From Fidelibacterota bacterium (GTDB lineage: Bacteria; Fidelibacterota; Marinisomatia; SCGC-AAA003-L08; GCA-2689995), in contig JACNKR010000051.1 of NCBI GenBank assembly GCA_014381925.1, positions 1-37,593 on the forward strand: a stretch of 37,593 nucleotides of DNA. The letters run 5' to 3'. Below, one piece after another: positions 8,105 through 15,520 of the stretch. The notes beneath the pieces were generated by a model. The model searched no databases. It saw only the letters and a program-made list of their open reading frames with translations, and had not been told where the DNA came from. Both the position numbers and the translations under genes were made by a program. Numbering within the stretch: the first letter of the stretch is position 1; every line of letters begins with the position of its first letter.

Positions 8105-9409
8105 TTAAATCTTTTTAAAAAATTCAATTAAATTATTTATTTCCTCATCCGTTCTTTTTTCGGTAATAGCAATCAAAATTTGATTTTCTGATATTGCCTT
8201 TAAGGAAAACCCTCTATCATATGCTTCATCAATTATTTTATATGCAGAAGAATTTGTATTTAATACAAATTCTCTAATAAAATTACTTGAACTAATAGAA
8301 TAATTTTCTAGATTATTTAATTTATTAGCTAAAAAATGAGCTTTAGAAAAACATTGTTGAGCTAATTTCTGAAATCCCTCTTTACCAATTAATGATAAAT
8401 ATATAGTAGCTCTTAGTGCTAATAATCCTTGATTTGTGCAAATATTAGAAGTTGCATTTTCTCTTCGTATATGTTGCTCTCGCGTTTGAAGTGTTAAAAC
8501 AAAACCTGGTTTACCATCTAAATCTTCTGTTTTTCCAATAATTCTTCCAGGAATTTTCCGCATTAAATGTTTTTTTACGGCAAATAATCCAAGGTAAGGC
8601 CCACCATAGGATAAATAATTTCCAAATACCTGACCTTCTCCTGCGTAAATATCTGCACCACATTCACCAGGAGATTTTAAAATTCCATAATTAAATGGAT
8701 CTCCTGTAACAATTAATTGTGTTTTATTTTGAGTAAATTGTTCTTTTATTTTTTGAATATCTTCAATTAATCCAAAATAATTAGGACATTGAATAACAAT
8801 ACCTGCTGAATTTTCCCAATCAATATTTTCTAATTTTGTATACCCATTTTCCAAAGGTAGAAATATTATTTCAGAATCTCTATAGGTTAAATAAGTTTTG
8901 ATAACTTCAATATAATTAGGATTAACACCTTTAGAAATATATATTTTTTTCTTTCGGCTGTATGCTAAAGCAACAGAACATGCTTCGGCTATAGCTGAAC
9001 CACCATCATAAAGTGATGCGTTTGCAATATCCATTCCTGTAATTTCACACATCATCGTTTGAAATTCATATAAATATTGTAATGTCCCTTGACTGACTTC
9101 TGCTTGATAAGGAGTGTATGATGTATAAAATTCAGAACGATTTGCTAAAAAATCAACAACTGAAGGAATAAAATGGTCATAAGCTCCAGCACCTTTAAAA
9201 CAAATCGGATTTTTTTTAGGATTAATTGTACTTGAAATTTTGTTAAATTCTTTTTCCAAATCAAATTCTGAAACTGATTTTAACAACCCTAACTCCGTTT
9301 CAGTCCTAAGGTTATCTGGTATTATATCAAGTAAATCTTCAAATGTAGAATAGCCAATTTCATCAAGCATTTGCTGTTCTGTTTCCAATGAATGTGGAAT
9401 ATATCTCAT
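8105..9409 (-). CDS. gcvPA: Glycine dehydrogenase (decarboxylating) subunit 1
   Basis: This is subunit 1 of the split P-protein of the glycine cleavage system, 434 aa against about 445 usual. It begins RYIPHSLETEQQML, the characteristic N-terminus, and includes CFKGAGAYDHFIPSVV near 70-85, FYTSYTPYQAEVSQGTLQ and a C-terminal LLALRA region. The PLP lysine of the complex lies in subunit 2 (gcvPB), which is not in this window, nor is gcvT. The ATG shares one base with the gcvH stop (TAATG), implying coupled synthesis. With GcvH it would feed methylene-THF, linking to the FTCD gene downstream in the operon. Confidence 0.95.
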   Translation of the reverse strand: MRYIPHSLETEQQMLDEIGYSTFEDLLDIIPDNLRTETELGLLKSVSEFDLEKEFNKISSTINPKKNPICFKGAGAYDHFIPSVVDFLANRSEFYTSYTPYQAEVSQGTLQYLYEFQTMMCEITGMDIANASLYDGGSAIAEACSVALAYSRKKKIYISKGVNPNYIEVIKTYLTYRDSEIIFLPLENGYTKLENIDWENSAGIVIQCPNYFGLIEDIQKIKEQFTQNKTQLIVTGDPFNYGILKSPGECGADIYAGEGQVFGNYLSYGGPYLGLFAVKKHLMRKIPGRIIGKTEDLDGKPGFVLTLQTREQHIRRENATSNICTNQGLLALRATIYLSLIGKEGFQKLAQQCFSKAHFLANKLNNLENYSISSSNFIREFVLNTNSSAYKIIDEAYDRGFSLKAISENQILIAITEKRTDEEINNLIEFFKKI

Positions 9410-9786
9410 TAAGAAATTAACTCTTTATATTTTTCTGAATCTATTAAATTATTATTATCTTCTGCTGAATCAAGTTGCAATTTTATGACCCAACCATCAT
9501 TATATGGATCGGAGTTTATTAATTCAGGTTGGTCTTCTAGTTTTTCATTTACTTCAATAATTTTACCAGATAATGGCATGTATAAATCAGATACTGTTTT
9601 TACAGCTTCTACTGTACCAAATGATTCACCTTTATCAAAATGTTCATCTATTAATGGTAATTCTACAAAAACAATATCACCCAATTCTCCTTGCGCATAA
9701 TCCGTAATACCGATAATTGCGACTTTATCATCTAATTTAACCCATTCATGCTCTTGAGTATATTTAATATCTGTTGGTAAATTCAT
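9409..9786 (-). CDS. gcvH: Glycine cleavage system H protein
   Basis: This is the lipoyl carrier of the glycine cleavage system, 125 aa, the usual size. The start KYTQEHEWV is typical, and the lipoylated lysine is K63 within ESFGTVEAVKTVSD. Further family marks are the GDIVFVELP strand and NSDPYNDGWVIKL near the C-terminus. AAGGAAAAG precedes the ATG as a clear ribosome binding site. The gene lies 11 bases after accC and overlaps gcvPA by one base. Confidence 0.97.
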   Translation of the reverse strand: MNLPTDIKYTQEHEWVKLDDKVAIIGITDYAQGELGDIVFVELPLIDEHFDKGESFGTVEAVKTVSDLYMPLSGKIIEVNEKLEDQPELINSDPYNDGWVIKLQLDSAEDNNNLIDSEKYKELIS

Positions 9787-9797
9787 CTTTTCCTTTT

Positions 9798-11141
9798 TTA
9801 CTTATAGTGAATAGTTTCTAGAAATCCTGTATGTATGTTTCCAGAAATAAAATCTTCATTTTGTAATATAAATAATTGATATGGTATATTTGTTTTTATT
9901 CCATCAAAAACACATTCTTCTAAAGCCCAAACCATCCTCTTAATTGCTTCTTTCCGAGTTGGTGCGTGAACAATTAATTTTGCTATCATTGAATCATAAT
10001 TGGGAGGAACTTTATATCCTGCATAAACATGTGTATCCACACGAATCCCCATTCCTCCAGGCATATGAAAATGATTTATTATTCCGGGGCTTGGTCTGAA
10101 TTTTTTTTCTGGATCTTCAGCATTTATTCGACATTCAATTGCATGCCCACGCAATGTGAAATTTTTCATCCAAGAAGGAAGTGGAAAACCAGCATGGCAA
10201 AGAATTTGATGTTTTACTAAATCTGTATTTACAACCATTTCAGTTACAGGGTGTTCAACTTGAATTCGTGTATTCATTTCCATAAAATAAAACTCACCTC
10301 GTGCATCTAATAAAAACTCAATTGTACCCGCACCTACATAATTAACAGCTTTTGCACCTGCAATTGCTGAAGCACACATCTTTTGTCGTAATTCTTCATC
10401 AATCGCAACACATGGTGATTCTTCAATCATTTTTTGATGTCTCCGCTGAATCGAACACTCTCGTTCACCAAGTGCAAAGACATTTCCATGAGTATCTGCT
10501 AAAATTTGTATTTCGATATGCCGTGGCTTTATTAAATATTTTTCCATATACATATCACCATTATTAAATGAAATAATGGCTTCATTTTGAGCTGTTAAAA
10601 ACGCATTTTCAAATTGATCCTCTGTTTCAACAATCCGAAGACCTTTACCACCACCTCCAGCAGATGCTTTTAACATTATAGGATAACCAACTTCAAGAGC
10701 TAATTTTTTACCGATTTCAATATCAGAAATAACTCCATCTGACCCAGGAACAACTGGTACATCAACACCTTTCATCGTCATTTTGGCATTGGCTTTATTT
10801 CCCATTGAAGAAATAATTTGAGGATTTGGTCCAATAAATGTAATGCCATGATCTGAACAAATTGAAGAAAATTCAGCACTTTCAGACAAAAAACCATAAC
10901 CAGGATGAATTGCATCTGCATTTGTTAATTCTGCGGCTGAAATAATTGCTGGAATACTTAAATAACTTAAATTACTAGGTCCAGGTCCAATACAAATTGC
11001 TTCATCAGCAAACCTTACATGTAATGAAAGTTCATCTACCTTAGAATATACTGCAACCGTTTGTAGATTTATCTCTTTACATGCACGAATAATTCTTAAT
11101 GCAATCTCACCTCTATTGGCGATTAATACCTTTTGAATCAT
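9798..11141 (-). CDS. accC: Biotin carboxylase subunit of acetyl-CoA carboxylase
   Basis: This 447-aa ATP-grasp enzyme carboxylates the biotin on AccB using bicarbonate and ATP, the first half of malonyl-CoA synthesis. It shows the KVLIANRGEIALRIIRA N-terminal fold, the glycine-rich ATP loop AGGGGKGLRI at 161-170 and the catalytic MEMNTRIQVEHP at 287-298, which includes the conserved E288, N290 and R292. There is no carboxyltransferase or biotinyl domain fused, so it is a stand-alone AccC. It starts three bases after accB. The efp-accB-accC order is found in many bacteria. The accA and accD genes lie elsewhere. Confidence 0.97.
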   Translation of the reverse strand: MIQKVLIANRGEIALRIIRACKEINLQTVAVYSKVDELSLHVRFADEAICIGPGPSNLSYLSIPAIISAAELTNADAIHPGYGFLSESAEFSSICSDHGITFIGPNPQIISSMGNKANAKMTMKGVDVPVVPGSDGVISDIEIGKKLALEVGYPIMLKASAGGGGKGLRIVETEDQFENAFLTAQNEAIISFNNGDMYMEKYLIKPRHIEIQILADTHGNVFALGERECSIQRRHQKMIEESPCVAIDEELRQKMCASAIAGAKAVNYVGAGTIEFLLDARGEFYFMEMNTRIQVEHPVTEMVVNTDLVKHQILCHAGFPLPSWMKNFTLRGHAIECRINAEDPEKKFRPSPGIINHFHMPGGMGIRVDTHVYAGYKVPPNYDSMIAKLIVHAPTRKEAIKRMVWALEECVFDGIKTNIPYQLFILQNEDFISGNIHTGFLETIHYK

Positions 11142-11144
11142 TAA

Positions 11145-11657
11145 TTAATTTGTAGAAATAATCATTAACGCTTGACCATATTCAACCGGATTTCCATCCT
11201 GAACTAATATTTTTTTAACAACACCATTATGTTCTGATTCAATTTCATTAAATATCTTCATTGCTTCAATGATACAAATAATTTGCCCCTTCGTTATTGT
11301 ATCACCTTCTTTTACAAATGGAGGAGTTCCTGGCTTAGCGGATTGATAAAAAGTCCCTACTAATGGCGCTGTAAATTCTTCACCAGATATTATTTCTTCT
11401 TTTGGTTCAATTTCTTTCTTTATTGATGAATTAGCACTATCAGATTTTAATGATGAATTATTATCAACTTTATTTTCAGTTTGTGGAGGATTAACAGGTT
11501 GTACTGTTGGTTGTTGCATTATTACAGGTTGAGCATTATTATTTTGTCTATTTTTTGTAACTCTAATTTTTTGACCACCCCAAAAAGTAGATATTTCTAA
11601 TTCATCTATATTGGATTCTTCAACAATTTTAATGAGTTGTTGGATTTTTGTTTTCAT
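11145..11657 (-). CDS. accB: Biotin carboxyl carrier protein of acetyl-CoA carboxylase
   Basis: This 170-aa protein carries the biotin between AccC and the carboxyltransferase. It has the short conserved N-terminal part (IDELEISTFWGGQKIRV), then a low-complexity linker rich in Q, N, P and S (about 36-90), then the biotinyl domain, where K134 in IEAMKIFNEI is the biotinylated lysine. SPLVGTFY appears here as APLVGTFY, with the thumb segment PGTPPFVKEGD after it. The ATG directly follows the efp stop with no gap. Confidence 0.97.
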   Translation of the reverse strand: MKTKIQQLIKIVEESNIDELEISTFWGGQKIRVTKNRQNNNAQPVIMQQPTVQPVNPPQTENKVDNNSSLKSDSANSSIKKEIEPKEEIISGEEFTAPLVGTFYQSAKPGTPPFVKEGDTITKGQIICIIEAMKIFNEIESEHNGVVKKILVQDGNPVEYGQALMIISTN

Positions 11658-12224
11658 TTAAGACTCTTTAACTCGTTCAATATATTTTTTTTCTCTTGTA
11701 TCTACTCTCACAACTTGGCCTTCTTCTACAAATAGTGGAACTTGTATTACAACTCCTGTTTCTAATGTAGCTGGTTTAGTACCACCCTGAGCAGTATCTC
11801 CTTTAAATCCAGGGTCCGTCTGTTTAACCTTTAAATTCATGTGAGGTGGAATTCTTACTTCTATTGGCTCAGAACCATTAAATGCAATGGTAATATCTGT
11901 ATTTTCAATTAAAAAATCTAAAACATCCTCAACTTGAGTTTTTGTTAATTCTAATTGTTCATAGGATTCATTGTCCATAAAAGTATAAAACGTACCATCT
12001 GTATATAAATAATTATAGTTTCTAACTTCAACTCTAACCGTAGTTACTTTTTCACCAGTACGAAATGTTTCTTCAACAACTCTTCCTGTTTTTAAATTTT
12101 TTAATTTAGAACGAACAAATGCTGCCCCTTTACCTGGTTTTACATGTTGAAAATCGACTATTTTCCATAATCCTGATTTATGATCTAAAATTAATCCATT
12201 TTTAAAATCTGATGTTGATGCCAT
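11658..12224 (-). CDS. efp: Translation elongation factor P
   Basis: EF-P rescues ribosomes stalled at polyproline. The 188-aa length and three beta-barrel domains fit. The modified loop residue is a lysine, K32, in VKPGKGAAF, as in proteins modified by EpmA-type lysylation or left with lysine rather than arginine; no modification gene is in the window. The C-terminal domain contains the typical TPATLETGVVIQVPLFVEEGQ-type strand pair. AAAGGG lies a few bases before the ATG. It is the first gene of the large minus-strand operon. Confidence 0.97.
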   Translation of the reverse strand: MASTSDFKNGLILDHKSGLWKIVDFQHVKPGKGAAFVRSKLKNLKTGRVVEETFRTGEKVTTVRVEVRNYNYLYTDGTFYTFMDNESYEQLELTKTQVEDVLDFLIENTDITIAFNGSEPIEVRIPPHMNLKVKQTDPGFKGDTAQGGTKPATLETGVVIQVPLFVEEGQVVRVDTREKKYIERVKES

Positions 12225-12392
12225 GGTTTCCCTTTATGGTTAAAGTTGTTGAAAAATATTATATATAATTTACGAGGTGATGAAATTTGAAAACAATAAT
12301 TGCCTCAAAAATATTAGTATGTAATTTACATAATGACTTAAATATTTTAATAATAAACTTTGAAATAATTATGTATTATTATCTAATATTTA
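12225..12392. promoter_or_regulatory. Divergent intergenic region with candidate efp promoter
   Basis: This gap separates efp from the PHP hydrolase gene. A perfect palindrome ATTATATATAAT at 12258-12269 supplies a TATAAT-like box on both strands. On the minus strand the box at 12263-12258 would place a transcript start about 27 bases before the efp ATG, leaving room for its ribosome site. I see no good -35 match, so the call is tentative. A very strong ribosome-binding-like word, GAGGTGAT (12274-12281), lies on the plus strand; see findings. Confidence 0.35.
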
Positions 12393-12395
12393 TTG

Positions 12396-14030
12396 ATGGA
12401 TTTAGACTATTTTTTCGCCACCTTACCATTTTTTTTACCATTATTTTTTCTTTATACAGAAATTCATTATCGATTTCCATTTATTTTTAGTCGGTATTTC
12501 AAAAAAGAACCTGAAATTTTAGCTGATATTCCACACAGAATATCTCCTAAAAAAAAAATTCCTATCATGCTTTTAATAAAAGATGCTGATAAATACCCGA
12601 TTGAATTATTAAATGTTAATATTTCGTTCAAACAAAATGGAATTTCATTGCTAAATAAAAATTATAATTTTAATTTAATTATTAATCAATATTGGTGGAA
12701 TAATACAATTTTTTTGAATAGAGAAAATATGTCGGGACATATATTAATTCTTGTTCAATTTAATTATAAAATAAAAGGAAATAAAAGACATACTTTAAAT
12801 CATAATTTAAAACTATTAAAACCAACACCTTTTAAAGTATATCTATCAAATACAGAGTTACCTGGGAAGGATATCGTTCAATATGGAGATATTCACTATC
12901 ATTCAAATTTAACTGATGATATGGTGGAATATGGTGCACCATTAGAACCAACATTAGAAGCATGTTCTGCTTTAGAATTAGACTTTATATGTAATACTGA
13001 TCATTCATACGACTTAGATGATAAAAAAGGTAGTTGGACGGAAACAGACCCTGAGCTAATAAAATGGAATTCATCTAGAAAAGAAATAAAAATGTTAAAT
13101 AATCAATTTAAATTTTCTCCTTTCATGATACCTTCTGAAGAACTTTCAATGCATAATTCATTGGGACGAAATATTCATGCTCTAATATTAAATAATGAAG
13201 AATTCTTACCTGGACAGGGTGATGGCGCGGAGAAACCATTTGATTTTAGTTGTGAGCATAATTCAAAAACACTTTATAATAAATTAGAAAAAAATGCATT
13301 GTGTATTGCCTCACATCCATTTGCACCCGTACCAATTTTAGAATGGTTATTTTTCAAAAGAGGTGTTTGGGAAGATTTTGATGTTCTACAAAAAAATATG
13401 ACAGGATTACAAATATTAAATGGTGATTTAGACGAAAGTTTTTTTAATGGAGCAAAAGAATGGGTCCACTATCTACTTGAAGGTCATCGGAAATTTATTT
13501 TTGCCGGCAATGATGCACATGGAAATTTTAATATGTTTAGGCAAATTAGTTTACCTATGATTACAATTAAAGAATCACATAAACAAATATTAGGAGTTTG
13601 TAGAACAGGTGTATTTCCCGATAAAGTAAAAAACATTCAATCTACCTTAGATGCATTAAGAATAGGAAATTGTTTTATTACAAATGGACCATTTATTAAT
13701 ATGAAATTAGTACATAATAATAATTCATACCAATTAGGAAGTGAATTAATTGCAGAAAAAGCGACACTTGAATTGAATGGAATTTCTACATCTGAGTTTG
13801 GAAGTATAAAAGGTTACCGAATTATAAAAGGTATTATAGGACAACGAAAAGAAAAAATAATTGAAGAAAAAAAAGTGCAACCTGAGACATTTAATTTAAA
13901 AATAAAATTAGAGGTTAATTCTAAGCAAGACTGTTATTTTAGATCTGAAATTGAAACTTATAATTATAGAGGAATTGGAATCGCAATGACAAACCCTATA
14001 TGGTTAAAGCCCAATCATGATTTAATTTGA
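12396..14030 (+). CDS. CehA/McbA-like PHP-domain metallohydrolase
   Basis: This protein of 544 aa has an N-terminal hydrophobic stretch (about residues 6-20), likely a membrane anchor, then a region without a recognised fold, then a PHP domain from about 160. GDIHYHSN near 163-170, NTDHSYDL near 205, IASHPFAP near 308 and AGNDAHGN near 370 are PHP metal-ligand motifs in the right order. Family members hydrolyse phosphoesters, carbamates or other esters; the substrate here is unknown. The C-terminal part resembles the beta-rich extension seen in other members. ATG at 12396 and TTG at 12393 are both possible starts. There is no ribosome binding site, so leaderless translation may apply. The 3' end overlaps the convergent glpD-like gene by 35 bases. 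Confidence 0.83.
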   Translation: MDLDYFFATLPFFLPLFFLYTEIHYRFPFIFSRYFKKEPEILADIPHRISPKKKIPIMLLIKDADKYPIELLNVNISFKQNGISLLNKNYNFNLIINQYWWNNTIFLNRENMSGHILILVQFNYKIKGNKRHTLNHNLKLLKPTPFKVYLSNTELPGKDIVQYGDIHYHSNLTDDMVEYGAPLEPTLEACSALELDFICNTDHSYDLDDKKGSWTETDPELIKWNSSRKEIKMLNNQFKFSPFMIPSEELSMHNSLGRNIHALILNNEEFLPGQGDGAEKPFDFSCEHNSKTLYNKLEKNALCIASHPFAPVPILEWLFFKRGVWEDFDVLQKNMTGLQILNGDLDESFFNGAKEWVHYLLEGHRKFIFAGNDAHGNFNMFRQISLPMITIKESHKQILGVCRTGVFPDKVKNIQSTLDALRIGNCFITNGPFINMKLVHNNNSYQLGSELIAEKATLELNGISTSEFGSIKGYRIIKGIIGQRKEKIIEEKKVQPETFNLKIKLEVNSKQDCYFRSEIETYNYRGIGIAMTNPIWLKPNHDLI

Positions 14031-15456
14031 TATATTCTTTATAATTTATTATTTGTTGTTTTCTTTCAGAAGGAGACCAACCTAAATAACTCGCCATTTT
14101 TTCTGAAATAAATTCAATATTATCCATTCCATTATTTTCATCAAAACGATACAGATTTAAACGCCTTTCCATTAAATCAATCAATGTTAATGGCATTGAA
14201 GTTTTCAGATAGTTTTCGACTTGAGTTTCTAAACTTTCATTAATAAAATAAATTGAATTCAATTGAATGGTTTTATTTGGTTTATTTAGGATACCCAAAT
14301 ACTTCTCCGCTTTTATAATAGCTTTTTTTGCCATACATCTATATGTTGTTAATTTTCCTCCGCACATATTAATATAGCCCTCATTATCTATAATTAATTC
14401 CTCACGGCTTAATTGAGAGGGATTTCCATCATTGTCCAATAAAGGTCTTAATCCTGCCCAAGTGGAAATAATATCATTAGGAGAAATATTAATTGTAGGA
14501 AAAATTTCGTTCACCTTTTTTAAAATATATTTTATGTCTTCTGACTCTGCATAGACTTTATCATAATTCGCTTGAAAATCAGTATCAGTCGTTCCTATAT
14601 ATAAAAAATCACCCATTCTGTTGGCAAATAAAATTCGGCCATCATTTGATGGTAAAACAAAAGATGTTGGAATTTGCAATCGATTATAGGGAATTACAAT
14701 ATGGACTCCTTTTGTAGGTCGAATTAATTTATTTTTTGATAAATTAAAATTATTAGACCATACTCCAGTACAAGAAATGACAACTTTTGAGTTTAGCTTT
14801 CCAGAAAGTTTTGAAACTTGATCATCCCATTTTAATTCATAATATAAATTATTTTTAGTTGGAGGACTTACTTTCACATAATTTGCTAAGGCTAATCCTT
14901 TTTGAACAGCGGTTGAAAGTATAGATAAAACCAAATGTGAATCTGAAACAAGACAATCAGAGTAAATAAATCCACCTTTTAAGTTTAAAGGATTTATTAA
15001 TTTGTATTTCTCTAATATTTGTTTTTTTGTTAAACGAAAATGATTTTTTAAATTGAATTTACCTGCAAATACATCATAAAGAAATACACCTAATTTAACT
15101 TTTAAATACATCCACCACGAATTATAAATAGGAAATAAAAACCGATTCGACTTTACTAATTCAGGTAATTTTTTACTTAAAAAGTATCGTTCTTTTAATG
15201 CTTCTTTAACAAGTTTAAAATTACCTTGTTCTAAATATCGTAATCCACCATGAACCATACCTGAAGACTTACTTGATGTACCCGATGCAAAATCACATTT
15301 ATCTAATAATAAAGTTTTCCAACCTCTATTTACACACTCTAAGGCTACCCCTGCTCCTGTTATTCCACCACCAATAATTATTACATCCCACTTGCTATTC
15401 GGTAATTGAGAAATAATTTCATCTCTTGTAAATTTTGATATTTCAGTATAATTCAA
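13996..15456 (-). CDS. glpD: FAD-dependent glycerol-3-phosphate dehydrogenase (GlpD/GlpA type)
   Basis: This 486-aa flavoprotein oxidises sn-glycerol-3-phosphate to dihydroxyacetone phosphate and passes electrons to quinones at the membrane. The FAD-binding DVIIIGGGITGAG is at 24-36, LLLDKCDFASGTSSKSS follows, and GMVHGGLRYLEQGNF is the family signature. The C-terminal domain has the short form expected for GlpD rather than GlpA with its extra BFD-like domain. The start is TTG at 15456, preceded closely by an in-frame TAA; no ribosome binding site is evident. It follows the LRR gene on the same strand after 64 bases. No glycerol kinase or facilitator is adjacent. Confidence 0.92.
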   Translation of the reverse strand: MNYTEISKFTRDEIISQLPNSKWDVIIIGGGITGAGVALECVNRGWKTLLLDKCDFASGTSSKSSGMVHGGLRYLEQGNFKLVKEALKERYFLSKKLPELVKSNRFLFPIYNSWWMYLKVKLGVFLYDVFAGKFNLKNHFRLTKKQILEKYKLINPLNLKGGFIYSDCLVSDSHLVLSILSTAVQKGLALANYVKVSPPTKNNLYYELKWDDQVSKLSGKLNSKVVISCTGVWSNNFNLSKNKLIRPTKGVHIVIPYNRLQIPTSFVLPSNDGRILFANRMGDFLYIGTTDTDFQANYDKVYAESEDIKYILKKVNEIFPTINISPNDIISTWAGLRPLLDNDGNPSQLSREELIIDNEGYINMCGGKLTTYRCMAKKAIIKAEKYLGILNKPNKTIQLNSIYFINESLETQVENYLKTSMPLTLIDLMERRLNLYRFDENNGMDNIEFISEKMASYLGWSPSERKQQIINYKEYIKLNHDWALTI

Positions 15457-15520
15457 ATTTATTCTATATATTTAGATTTTTTTCAAATATTCCTCTCAAA
15501 CAGAGATATTAAATCATCAA

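Noticed and set aside
12287-12490. 67-aa plus-strand ORF as a firm gene
   Set aside because: It overlaps the start of the PHP gene for most of its second half and is composed of AT-driven hydrophobic residues. Only its ribosome-binding word is notable, so it is reported as a finding only.
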